The notes beneath the pieces were generated by a model, which worked only from the letters and a program-made list of their open reading frames with translations, searched no databases and had not been told where the DNA came from. The position numbers were made by a program, and so were the translations under genes. A stretch of 10,702 nt of DNA from the NCBI GenBank assembly GCA_034663685.1, contig JAXDJC010000107.1:1-10702 (forward strand), written 5' to 3'. Of this stretch, positions 1-6,785 are shown piece by piece (the first letter of the stretch is position 1; every line of letters starts with the position of its first letter). The DNA is from AC-37 sp034663685. Its GTDB lineage: Bacteria; Actinomycetota; Thermoleophilia; Solirubrobacterales; Thermoleophilaceae.

Positions 1-1319
1 CTCCCAACAACATGCCCTCCGGCGGCGCGGGCGGCAATGCGACGTCGGGCCAGGGCGGCGCGGCGGGGCACGGCGGCGTGACGACCCAGGGGACGGTCAC
101 GATCACGAATGCCACGATCACCGCGAATGACGCGTCCGCGCCCGGCAGCGGAGCGAGCGCGAACGGCGGGCCGGGGGGCGCGGGCAGTGGCGGCGCCTCG
201 GGCTCGACCGGAGTGGCCACGACCGGTACGGGCGGCGACCCTGCCGGCGAGGGCGTGCGCGCCGGTGGGCCGCTCACGATCAGCAACTCGATCGTGGCCG
301 GCAATCCCAAGGGCAACTGCTCGGGCGGTCCGGCCGACGGCGGGCACAACGTGACCTTCGGAACCGGGCCGTGCCCCGGCACCGTCGCCGATCCCAAGCT
401 CGGCGCGCTGGCCGACAACGGCGGGGCCACGGCCACCCATCGCCCGGGGCCGGGCAGCGCCGCGCTCGACATCGTGCCCGGGAGCGGGAGCAACTGCCCC
501 ACGACGGACCAGCGCGGCGCCGCGCGCCCCCGGGGACCGGGCTGCGAAGCCGGGGCGGTGGAGATCGCGCCGCCTGTGGCACTCACCGGCGCGGCCTCCG
601 GCGTCTCGACGGCCGCGGCCACGCTCGGCGGCACGGTGAACGCGGTCGGCCTTCCCGGGACCTTCCACTTCGACTACGGGACGACCGGCGCCTACGGCAC
701 GAGCACGCTCGACGGCACGCTGGCGGCGGGCACTGGTGCCACGCCGGCGTCGGCTCCGATAACCGGGCTCGCCGCCGACACGCAGTACCACTTCCGCGTG
801 GTGGTCACGACCATCGACGGGACGGCGCTCGGCGACGACCACACGTTCCGCACCGCGGCCGTCGACACGGGCAACCCGCAGGACACGGTGGCGCCGGTCC
901 TGTCGGCCGTATCGCTGACGAACAAGATCTTCGCGGTGAACCCCAAGGGCGCCGCGGAGATCTCCGCGGCGAAGGCGAAGGCCAAGAAGCCCAAGCTCGG
1001 CACCGCCCTCCGCTTCACGCTGTCGGAGGCCGCGCGGGTGGTGTTCACGATCCAGCGGGCGAGCGTCGGCCGCACGGTCGGCACGAGCTGCGTGAAGGCG
1101 ACCAAGGCGAACGCCAAGAAGAAGCACTGCAGGCTCCTCACGCCGGCCGGGCGCTTCGCCGCCAACGCGGTGGCCGGCGCGAACACGAAGACCTTCTCCG
1201 GCAGGATCGGCAAGAGGTCGCTGACCCCGGGGAGCTACCGCTTCGTGCTGGTGGCCACCGACGCCGCGGGCAACGCCTCGAAGCCGGTCACGGCCACCTT
1301 CAGGGTCGTCAAGAAGTAA
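1..1319 (+). CDS. Exported beta-helix/choice-of-anchor surface protein, 3' part
   Basis: The frame is open to the left edge (Pro-Asn-Asn precede the Met at 12), so the true start lies outside and this is a C-terminal fragment of about 438 residues. Counting from the Met at 12, residues 1-80 are Gly/Ala/Ser-rich with Thr-Ile-Thr-Asn-type strands like parallel beta-helix coils. Residues about 87-187 resemble the 'choice-of-anchor Q' region, with a SALDIV-like stretch and a DQRG-R-RG-GCEAGAVE ending. Residues 190-285 look like a fibronectin III-type fold (HFDYGTT, YHFRVVV). The last 140 residues, from TVAPVLS, carry the LSEAARVVFTI...PGSYRFVLVATDAAGN pattern that is very common at the end of exported Solirubrobacterales proteins, with two Cys that could pair. 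The role is probably cell-surface or extracellular; no catalytic residues were recognised. The fragment is sure to be coding; the domain names are by pattern only. Confidence 0.85.
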   Translation, partial: PNNMPSGGAGGNATSGQGGAAGHGGVTTQGTVTITNATITANDASAPGSGASANGGPGGAGSGGASGSTGVATTGTGGDPAGEGVRAGGPLTISNSIVAGNPKGNCSGGPADGGHNVTFGTGPCPGTVADPKLGALADNGGATATHRPGPGSAALDIVPGSGSNCPTTDQRGAARPRGPGCEAGAVEIAPPVALTGAASGVSTAAATLGGTVNAVGLPGTFHFDYGTTGAYGTSTLDGTLAAGTGATPASAPITGLAADTQYHFRVVVTTIDGTALGDDHTFRTAAVDTGNPQDTVAPVLSAVSLTNKIFAVNPKGAAEISAAKAKAKKPKLGTALRFTLSEAARVVFTIQRASVGRTVGTSCVKATKANAKKKHCRLLTPAGRFAANAVAGANTKTFSGRIGKRSLTPGSYRFVLVATDAAGNASKPVTATFRVVKK

Positions 1320-1451
1320 TAGGTCCCGACGCCGGACTTGATCGCCGCCGATGAGGACGGTCGCCGGAAAGCGTCAATGCCGCGGACTGACCGCCCAAGC
1401 CGGCGCCGGGACGGTTGGAGAATTCGCCCCGAGCGGCCGGTCTCCTGCCGG

Positions 1452-1865
1452 TCACTGGATCGTGAGCTTGCCCTTCATGCCGAGCGTGGCATGGTCGCCG
1501 ATCGAGCAGTAGAACTCGTAGTCGCCCGGGGCGAGCGTGACCGTGGCGCTCGCGCTCTTCCCCTCGCCGATCGCCGGAGTGCCGCCCAGCTCCCTGCTGC
1601 CCTGGCGCACGTGCACGTCGTGGGGGAGCGTGCCGCCGTTGTGGAGGTCGAACCGTACGAGCGCGGACTCGCCCCCGGACGCGATCGTCACGGTGCCCGG
1701 CTTGAAGCCGTACTCGTGGGCGTCGAGGGCCAGCGGCTGGCGCGGCTTGAGCGTCACCGCGCCGGTCGATCCCGACTTGGTCTTGCCGCAGCCGGCGAGG
1801 GCAAGGGCGAGGCATCCGGCCAGGGTGAGGGCGAGCACGATCGAGGCGAGCGGGGCACGGCGCAT
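1452..1865 (-). CDS. Cupredoxin-domain lipoprotein (plastocyanin/sulfocyanin-like)
   Basis: A 137-residue type I (blue) copper protein likely to shuttle single electrons outside the membrane. The N-terminus is a signal peptide with two overlapping lipobox-like LAGC motifs (Cys18 and Cys26). Cys26, followed by Gly-Lys-Thr-Lys-Ser, is the likelier lipidated residue. The domain spans about residues 45-137. Probable copper ligands are His82 (in PHDV), Cys120, His125 and Met130, giving the classic Cys-x4-His-x4-Met loop. The size fits the small plastocyanin/azurin-like fold. It is divergent from the cytochrome c gene with only 23 bp between start codons. No Shine-Dalgarno is visible before the ATG and a -10-like element ends 8 bp upstream, so a leaderless mRNA is likely. 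The partner is unknown; the neighbouring cytochrome is the natural candidate. Confidence 0.9.
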   Translation of the reverse strand: MRRAPLASIVLALTLAGCLALALAGCGKTKSGSTGAVTLKPRQPLALDAHEYGFKPGTVTIASGGESALVRFDLHNGGTLPHDVHVRQGSRELGGTPAIGEGKSASATVTLAPGDYEFYCSIGDHATLGMKGKLTIQ

Positions 1866-1872
1866 GGGGCCG

Positions 1873-1880
1873 GATAATAT
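1873..1880. promoter_or_regulatory. Overlapping two-way -10 element in a 23-bp divergent gap
   Basis: The gap holds the only A/T-rich stretch in the neighbourhood, GATAATAT. Read forward, GATAAT (1873-1878) sits 10 bases before the cytochrome ATG. Read in reverse, TATTAT (1879-1874) sits 8 bases before the cupredoxin ATG. Both distances would put transcription starts at or within a few bases of the start codons, that is, leaderless mRNAs. No clear -35 is seen on either side; both would fall inside the opposite coding region. Confidence 0.55.
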
Positions 1881-1888
1881 GCGCCGCC

Positions 1889-2320
1889 ATGTCGCGCCCC
1901 CGGCCCCTGCTCGTATGCGCCGCGGCCGCGCTGGCGGCCCTTGCCGCGGGCTGCGGCGGCACCGAGAAGATCGGCGTTCCCAAGAATCAGGTGACCCTGC
2001 ACAAGGGCGCCACGCTCTTCAGCGAGCGCTGCTCCGGCTGCCACACGCTCAACGAGGCCAAGGCCCGCGGCTCCAAGCCCGAGGGCCAGCGCGCCGCCGG
2101 CGAGCGCACCAACGGCCCCAACTTCAACACGCGCAAGGAGAACCGCGACGACGTTCTGTACGCGATCCGCAACGGCGGCTTCTCCGGCGCGATCATGCCC
2201 GCGAACGTGGTGGTGGGCACCGATGCCGAGGCGATAGCGCTGTTCGTGGAGCGCTACGCCGGCCGCAAGGCGCCGATCGCGGGGCAGGCGCAGGAAAAGA
2301 CCGCGCAGGGCGGCCAGTAG
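1889..2320 (+). CDS. Monoheme c-type cytochrome lipoprotein
   Basis: A 143-residue exported class I cytochrome c. The N-terminal signal peptide ends in an AALAAGC lipobox (Cys22), predicting a membrane-anchored lipoprotein. The heme-attachment motif CSGCH is at 48-52. The distal ligand is probably Met103, in GAIMP. Between them lies a 'GPNF' turn, and the C-terminal helix (DAEAIALFVERYAG) matches the family. The Lys/Gln-rich tail after residue 125 is likely flexible. This start is chosen because it gives a complete signal peptide; an ATG at 1879 is out of frame. No Shine-Dalgarno precedes it, and a -10-like element directly upstream suggests a leaderless mRNA. serS follows after 20 bp and may be co-transcribed. 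A redox partnership with the divergent cupredoxin is inferred from position only. Confidence 0.9.
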   Translation: MSRPRPLLVCAAAALAALAAGCGGTEKIGVPKNQVTLHKGATLFSERCSGCHTLNEAKARGSKPEGQRAAGERTNGPNFNTRKENRDDVLYAIRNGGFSGAIMPANVVVGTDAEAIALFVERYAGRKAPIAGQAQEKTAQGGQ

Positions 2321-2340
2321 CCCGCCGCGCGGGCGCCCCC

Positions 2341-3588
2341 GTGCTCGACCTCAAGCTCATCCGGGAGGATCCCGACTCCGTCCGGGCGGGTCTCGAGCGC
2401 CGCAAGGTGCCGGGCGCGATCGTGGACGACGTGCTGGCGCTCGACGCCCGCCGCCGCGAGCTGCTGCCCGAGGTCGAGGGCCTGCGCGGGGAGCAGAAGC
2501 GGGCCAGCGAGGCGATCGCGGAGGCCAAGCGCGGGGGCGAGGACGCCTCGGCCGCGATCGAGGAGATGCGCGGCGTGGCCGCGCGCGTGAAGGAGCTGGC
2601 GGGCGAGGTGGGGGCCGCCGAGGAGCGGCTCGACTCCGTTCTCGCCAGCCTGCCCAATCTCGCCCACGAGACGGCGGCGCCCGAGGACGAGACCGTGCGG
2701 GAGTGGGGCGAGGCCGGCAGGTCGGGCCGCGACCACCTCGAGCTGCTCGGCTGGATGGTGGACATGGAGGCGGGCGCGCGCCTCTCGGGCTCGCGCTTCG
2801 CCTACCTGCGCGGCCCGCTGGTGATGCTGGAGCTGGCGCTGGTGCGCTGGGCGCTCGACCTGCTCGCCTCGAAGGGGTTCGAGCCCGTGATCCCGCCCGT
2901 GCTCGTGCGCGAGGAGGCGCTGTTCGGCACCGGCTTCCTGCCCGACACCGAGGAGCAGATCTACCGCGTGCCCGACGACGACCTCTATCTCGCCGGCACC
3001 TCCGAGGTGGCGCTCGCCTCGCTGCACGCGGGACAGATCTTCGATCCCGGCACGCTCCCGCGCCGCTACGCCGGCTTCTCCCCGTGCTTCCGCCGCGAGG
3101 CGGGCGCGGCCGGCAAGGACACGCGCGGCATCTTCCGCGTGCACCAGTTCGACAAGGTCGAGATGTTCGCGTTCGTGGAGCCCGAGGACTCGTGGGAAGA
3201 GCACGAGCGCCTGCTCGCGATCGAGGAGGAGATCTACCAGGCGCTCGAGATCCCCTACCGCGTGGTGAACATCGCGGCCTGGGACCTGGGCGCCTCGGCG
3301 GCCAAGAAGTACGACATCGAGGGCTGGTTCCCGGGGCAGGAGCGCTACCGCGAGCTGACCTCCTGCTCGAACACCACCGACTACCAGGCGCGGCGCCTCG
3401 ACGCCCGCTACCGCCCGGCTGAGGGGGCGCCTCCGCGCCATGTGCACACGCTCAACGGAACGGCGATCGGCGTGCAGCGCACGATCATCGCGCTGGCTGA
3501 GAACCATCAGCAAGGGGATGGCACGGTGCGGGTGCCCGAAGCGCTCCACGGGTTTGGAGCGCCGAAGGCGATCGGTCCCGTGGCGTAG
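2341..3588 (+). CDS. serS: Serine--tRNA ligase
   Basis: A class II aminoacyl-tRNA synthetase that charges tRNA-Ser with serine in the cytoplasm, and can also charge tRNA-Sec where present. The protein is 415 residues, a normal bacterial length. Residues 1-105 form the long antiparallel coiled-coil arm (many Glu/Arg/Ala heptads) that grips the long variable arm of tRNA-Ser. The catalytic core follows: a TSEVAL serine-site segment, motif 2 as FSPCFRREAG...GIFRVHQFDKVE, then ELTSCSN and motif 3 near LNGTAIGVQRTIIALAENHQ. The GTG at 2341 gives the canonical MLDLKLIRE start; the frame stays open upstream but has no better start. No Shine-Dalgarno is seen, so reading may depend on coupling with the cytochrome gene 20 bp upstream. 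Confidence 0.97.
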   Translation: MLDLKLIREDPDSVRAGLERRKVPGAIVDDVLALDARRRELLPEVEGLRGEQKRASEAIAEAKRGGEDASAAIEEMRGVAARVKELAGEVGAAEERLDSVLASLPNLAHETAAPEDETVREWGEAGRSGRDHLELLGWMVDMEAGARLSGSRFAYLRGPLVMLELALVRWALDLLASKGFEPVIPPVLVREEALFGTGFLPDTEEQIYRVPDDDLYLAGTSEVALASLHAGQIFDPGTLPRRYAGFSPCFRREAGAAGKDTRGIFRVHQFDKVEMFAFVEPEDSWEEHERLLAIEEEIYQALEIPYRVVNIAAWDLGASAAKKYDIEGWFPGQERYRELTSCSNTTDYQARRLDARYRPAEGAPPRHVHTLNGTAIGVQRTIIALAENHQQGDGTVRVPEALHGFGAPKAIGPVA

Positions 3589-3599
3589 GCGTCAAGAAC

Positions 3600-3614
3600 G
3601 GCCGGCGGCCGGCC
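3600..3614 (+). terminator. Possible GC hairpin after serS
   Basis: GGCCGG (3600-3605) and CCGGCC (3609-3614) can form a 6-bp stem with a 3-base loop, 11 bases after the serS stop. No T-run follows, so at best this is a weak or L-shaped actinobacterial-type terminator. It could equally be chance in GC-rich DNA. Confidence 0.3.
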
Positions 3615-3626
3615 GATGTCCGCAAA

Positions 3627-4082
3627 ATGGACGTGTGTGGCCGTTCCTCCGGAATGCCATTCCGAGACGAGCGAGGGTTCACCCTGATCGAGCTGCTCGC
3701 CGTGATCCTGATCATCGGCATCCTCGCCGCGATCGCCCTGCCCACGTTCCTGGGCCACCGCGACAAGGGCTACGACGCCGACGCGAAGTCACAGGGGCGC
3801 AACCTCGTCACGCACGTGGAGTCGTGCTTCGCCGCGGAGCAGGACTACCGCAACTGCGACACGGCCCTGGAGCTGGCGCCTTTGGAGCTCGACTGGGGCA
3901 CCGGCCCCAAGCAGGTCTCGGTCACGGCGAGCACCCAGCTCTCGTACGAGATCACCGCGGTCTCGGCCGCGGTGGACGGCGGCCAGCACACCTTCGTGAT
4001 CCAGAAGGCCACCAGCGGCGGCTCCGTGCACACATGCTCACCCGCCGGCAAGGGCGGCTGCGCGGCCACCGGCGACTGGTAG
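3627..4082 (+). CDS. Type IV pilin-like prepilin
   Basis: A 151-residue prepilin-like protein. The class III signal is clear: a charged leader ending in ERG, cut before FTLIELLAVILIIGILAAIA, with Glu five residues after the cut, all typical of substrates of the prepilin peptidase PilD. The hydrophobic N-terminal helix is followed by a globular head with Cys pairs (SCF...NCD and HTCS...GGCA) that probably form disulfides. The ATG at 3654 (MPFRDERG, an 8-residue leader) is an equally good start; neither has a clear Shine-Dalgarno. No pilus assembly gene (ATPase, platform protein, peptidase) lies in the window, so it is an orphan here. It could be a major pilin, a minor pilin or a competence-type pseudopilin. 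Confidence 0.88.
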   Translation: MDVCGRSSGMPFRDERGFTLIELLAVILIIGILAAIALPTFLGHRDKGYDADAKSQGRNLVTHVESCFAAEQDYRNCDTALELAPLELDWGTGPKQVSVTASTQLSYEITAVSAAVDGGQHTFVIQKATSGGSVHTCSPAGKGGCAATGDW

Positions 4083-4091
4083 GCGCGCGGG

Positions 4092-4106
4092 GCCCGGCTG
4101 CCGGGC
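4092..4106. terminator. GC hairpin between convergent genes
   Basis: GCCCGG (4092-4097) and CCGGGC (4101-4106) form a perfect 6-bp stem with loop CTG in the 28-bp gap between the pilin stop and the apbE stop. Its place between convergent genes fits a shared terminator; no T-run is present on either side. Confidence 0.4.
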
Positions 4107-4110
4107 TCAG

Positions 4111-4863
4111 CTACCCGAGGACCGTCGCGAACCCGTCCGTGACCGTCCATTCGCCCGACCGGTCGAGGCACAGCGCCTCGTAGCCGTCGAGATCCGCGAC
4201 GTGGTCGAGTGCCTCCCGCCCACCCGCCGCGATGGCGGTGGCCAGGGCGTCGGCGAGGGCGAGGTCCGGGCCGGTGACCGTGGCGGACAGGACGTGACCG
4301 GTGGCCACGAGGCTGTGTGGATCGATGACGTGCGCGCCCCGCTCGCCGGTGCCGGAGGTGGCCATCGCCGCCCCCACCTCGGCGATCCAGGCAAGCGAGC
4401 CGGGGTCTCGCGGGTCCACGATCCCCGCCTGCCAGGCCCCCCGGCCCTCGGGGCTGCCGAATGCCGCAAGGTCACCGGCGGCATTCACCATGGCGGCGCA
4501 GACACCGGCGGCGCGGAGGTCGTCGGCCGCCCGCGCGGCGGCCCATCCCTTGACGAGGCCGGTGGGGTCCACCCCGCCGGGCATCGACCAGGGGTCGAAC
4601 CACCCCCCCGACATCGCGCGGGCGGCGCGGCACAGCGCCAGCACGTCGCGGACCTCCTGAGGGGCCTCGTCCTCGGTCATCTCGCCACGCCGCAGGCGGC
4701 TGACGGGGCTGTCCGGCTTGAACGTGCTGAAGACCGCATCCGCCCGGTGCAGGGTGGCGCACGCAACCTGCACCGCCTCCTCGACCGCGCCGTCGGAGAG
4801 GCCGTCCGCCCGAAGGACGAACGACACGACGGTTCCCATGACCTCCTCGAGGTGGCGGATCAA
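4111..4863 (-). CDS. apbE: FAD:protein FMN transferase (short ApbE)
   Basis: ApbE splits FAD and attaches the FMN half to a Thr/Ser of an FMN_bind target protein; it is Mg-dependent. Visible family marks are the early VMGT (8-11), DPTGLVKGWA (99-108), VNAAGD (126-131; the family more often has a Gly where Ala129 stands), ATSG-GERGAHVIDP (168-182) and LADALATA (203-210) with likely metal ligands Asp205 and Thr209. At 250 residues it is a short form, and no signal peptide or lipobox is seen. The TTG start overlaps the TGA of the FMN_bind gene by 4 bases (TTGA), implying coupled translation. An ATG at 4839 would cut into the conserved VMGT region and is less likely. Its target is very probably the adjacent FMN_bind protein. 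Confidence 0.92.
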   Translation of the reverse strand: MIRHLEEVMGTVVSFVLRADGLSDGAVEEAVQVACATLHRADAVFSTFKPDSPVSRLRRGEMTEDEAPQEVRDVLALCRAARAMSGGWFDPWSMPGGVDPTGLVKGWAAARAADDLRAAGVCAAMVNAAGDLAAFGSPEGRGAWQAGIVDPRDPGSLAWIAEVGAAMATSGTGERGAHVIDPHSLVATGHVLSATVTGPDLALADALATAIAAGGREALDHVADLDGYEALCLDRSGEWTVTDGFATVLG

Positions 4864-5363
4864 GCCGTGGCGGGCCGGTGAGTGCTGCCGAGCCGATCGA
4901 GCGCGGACTGAAGCGACTGGCGGTAACCGGCGCTCGTGTACGAGGCACCCGACACGCCGTCGACCCTGGCGCTCTGGGCCGCGATCGCCTGGCGCCTGAG
5001 AATGGGCCCGGCAACCGCGCTGATCTCCTGGGAGCGAGGGTCGCTACCCGGGAGCGTGACCGCGTCCACGGCCACGATCCGCTTGCCCAGCACCTTCACG
5101 CGCACCTGCACGTCGCCGTACTGATTGGGCGCGTCGGCGCCGATGACGGTGACCGGCTGGCGGGTCGCGCCGCTCGCCTTGCTGCCGGTGTGGTGGTGCG
5201 GGCGGCGGCCGGCCGGGGCCCGGCGCGCGGAAGGCGGTGCCGTGGCCACGATGCCCGCCGGCTGCGGCCGGCGCCCCGCCGGCTTGGAGTGGGGCTGGTA
5301 CGAGAGGACGGCGGCCACGCCGGCGACGGTGGCGGCCAGCACGAGTGGAGCACGCGGTCTCAT
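4860..5363 (-). CDS. Exported FMN-binding domain protein
   Basis: A 167-residue protein. Residues 6-21 are a hydrophobic signal anchor or signal peptide; residues 22-70 are a Pro/Arg/His-rich linker; residues 71-158 are the FMN_bind domain of the RnfG/NqrC type. The flavin-attachment region reads DGVSGASYTS (135-144), in which Ser141 occupies the position usually held by the modified Thr of the SGAT motif. It would carry a covalent FMN and accept electrons on the outer face of the membrane. The ATG lies 2 bases after the TGA of the reductase gene, and its own TGA overlaps the apbE start, so the three genes are almost certainly one transcript. A second SGAT in the linker (64-67) lacks the domain context and is probably not modified. 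The long open frame upstream of the ATG is a shadow. Confidence 0.9.
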   Translation of the reverse strand: MRPRAPLVLAATVAGVAAVLSYQPHSKPAGRRPQPAGIVATAPPSARRAPAGRRPHHHTGSKASGATRQPVTVIGADAPNQYGDVQVRVKVLGKRIVAVDAVTLPGSDPRSQEISAVAGPILRRQAIAAQSARVDGVSGASYTSAGYRQSLQSALDRLGSTHRPATA

Positions 5364-5365
5364 CG

Positions 5366-6727
5366 TCAAAACGCGAACGACTCGCGGTGGATGGAGCGCC
5401 GAGCGGTACCCGCGCGGCGCACGGAGTCGACCACGGCATCGGCGAACCCGTCGGGGCCGCACACGTACACGTCGCGACGGGCGAGGTCGGGAATGAGCCT
5501 CAGCAGCGCATGCTCGCCGAGCTCGATCGCCTCGCGCGGCCCGACCAGCTCGTGCAGCCGGCCCCCGCGCTCTGCGACGAGGTCCACCAGCTCTTCGCGG
5601 AGCACGAGCTCCGCCGGCCGGGACGCCCTCGTGACCACGTCGACCTGCCCGCCCGCCGGCAGGTCCTCGAGCAGAGCCAGCAACGGCGTGATGCCGACCC
5701 CAGCGCCGATCAGCGCCACCTTCCGGCGGCGTGCGGCGTGGCGTGTGAATGCTCCGTACGGACCCTCGATGGCCACCCGGGTGCCGGGCTTCACGCGAGC
5801 GAGCCAGCGGCTGTGGTCGCCCAGCTCCTTGACCGTGAGCCGGAGGAACGGTGGCCTGGGAAGCGCCGAGGGGGAGTAGGGATGGGCCTGCCACCACATG
5901 CCTCGACTCAGGAAGCGCCACTGGAAGAACTGCCCGCCGTCGAGCGGCAGTCGCTCCAGGTCCTTGCCGCGCAGGACCACCGAGACCACACCGGGCGACT
6001 CCTGGCGGACCTCTTCGACCCGGAGCTGGTGGCGAAGGCTTCTCCATACCGGGAGTGCGATCCGGTAGACCACCACCAGCGCCGCCGCTCCGATCCAGAG
6101 CGAGGTCCACCACAGCCGCGCCAGCGGGTGCCCGAAGAACGAGGCGCCGGTGGTCACCTGGTGGGAGAACGCGAGGCCGAGCGCGAGGTACGTGTAGAGG
6201 TGCACCGTCCACCAGGTCTCGTACGCCATCCGGCGGCGGGCGCGGCGGTAGGAGCTGACCCCCGCCATCACGAGCAGCACCGAGCCCGCGGTGGCGGCGA
6301 GGATGCCGGGATAGGACGTGAGGAGCGTGCCGATCTCGGCCACGAACCCGCTGCCGGCGGCACGCGCGTACCCGAGCGTGATCAGGATGGCGTGGGCCAC
6401 GAGGAGGTAGAGCGGCCACGGGCCGAGCCGGCGGTGCCAGCGCACGAGGCGGTCCTGCCCGAGCGCGCGCTCGAGCGCCGGGACCCGGGCGATGAGCAGC
6501 ACGACCATCAACATCGCGTAGGCGGCCAGGAGCCCTGCGAGCCGGCCGAGGAACGTCTGCACGCCGCCCGGCGCGCTCAGCGATCCGCTCGTCTCGGCGC
6601 TCACGGCCAGCACGAGCGTGACCGCCAGGCCCAGGAAGGCGGCCAGCGCCACAGCGGCGGCGGCCCGGTTGTGAAGCACGCGGGATCGCCTTCGCCGGCC
6701 GCGCGAGAGGGAGAGGGTCGAGTTCAC
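5366..6727 (-). CDS. Ferric reductase-like transmembrane NAD(P)H oxidoreductase
   Basis: A 453-residue membrane protein of the ferric-reductase/NADPH-oxidase-like group. It carries electrons from cytoplasmic NAD(P)H through FAD and two b hemes to the outer face. About six helices are seen (roughly 22-43, 61-80, 103-120, 141-158, 172-190, 205-224). The heme ligands follow the family spacing: His98-x13-His112 and His176-x12-His189. The FAD part has HPYSPS (282-287) and GPYG (322-325); the nucleotide part has GAGVGITP (341-348) and the VCGPDGF segment (422-428). The GTG at 6727 is the last in-frame start before an upstream stop; a GTG at 6679 with an AAGG upstream is an alternative that drops the Arg-rich leader. 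It is followed by the FMN_bind gene after 2 bases. The final acceptor (iron, quinone, oxygen or a carrier) cannot be told. Confidence 0.93.
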   Translation of the reverse strand: MNSTLSLSRGRRRRSRVLHNRAAAAVALAAFLGLAVTLVLAVSAETSGSLSAPGGVQTFLGRLAGLLAAYAMLMVVLLIARVPALERALGQDRLVRWHRRLGPWPLYLLVAHAILITLGYARAAGSGFVAEIGTLLTSYPGILAATAGSVLLVMAGVSSYRRARRRMAYETWWTVHLYTYLALGLAFSHQVTTGASFFGHPLARLWWTSLWIGAAALVVVYRIALPVWRSLRHQLRVEEVRQESPGVVSVVLRGKDLERLPLDGGQFFQWRFLSRGMWWQAHPYSPSALPRPPFLRLTVKELGDHSRWLARVKPGTRVAIEGPYGAFTRHAARRRKVALIGAGVGITPLLALLEDLPAGGQVDVVTRASRPAELVLREELVDLVAERGGRLHELVGPREAIELGEHALLRLIPDLARRDVYVCGPDGFADAVVDSVRRAGTARRSIHRESFAF

Positions 6728-6757
6728 GCTCCAACATCATCGGCTGGAGACCTGAGC

Positions 6758-6780
6758 CTCTCGTTAGGTAACGGTGAGAG
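6758..6780. promoter_or_regulatory. Palindrome between kinase and reductase genes
   Basis: CGTTA-GG-TAACG (6762-6773) is a perfect 5-bp inverted repeat with a 2-base centre, flanked by CTCT on the left and AGAG on the right (offset by GTG). It lies in the only sizeable gap (58 bp) of the minus-strand gene run, just upstream of the reductase start. The short centre favours a protein-binding site over an RNA hairpin. The core somewhat resembles part of an actinobacterial iron box but is not a full match. Confidence 0.4.
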
Positions 6781-6785
6781 AGCTC

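Noticed and set aside
1..320. Gly/Ala-rich stretch as a tandem DNA repeat or PE_PGRS-type array
   Set aside because: The residues are biased but no fixed repeat period is seen, and beta-helix-like strands account for the pattern.
692..1213. Minus-strand 173-residue open frame inside the surface protein
   Set aside because: It has no recognisable domain and lies wholly antisense to a gene with clear domain patterns.
2320..2334. GCCCG/CGGGC hairpin between cytochrome and serS as a terminator
   Set aside because: The stem is only 5 bp, there is no T-run, and the serS start follows within 7 bases. It is more likely chance in GC-rich DNA.
1537..2340. Long open frame leading into serS
   Set aside because: It overlaps the cupredoxin (antisense) and the cytochrome in other frames. 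The canonical SerRS N-terminus begins at the GTG at 2341, so the upstream part is only a stop-free GC-rich frame.
2254..3549. Minus-strand 431-residue open frame opposite serS
   Set aside because: The translation is low-complexity Arg/Glu/His/Leu, the mirror of serS codon bias, with no domain.
5364..6740. Upstream extension of the FMN_bind frame to an ATG at 6740
   Set aside because: The extension is Arg/Pro/Gly-rich with no domain and overlaps the well-supported reductase gene on the same strand. The real start is the ATG at 5363.
6762..6773. True iron-box (IdeR/DmdR) operator
   Set aside because: The core is one base short of the usual odd-centred palindrome and the outer TTA/TAA parts are missing, so it is kept only as a generic palindrome.
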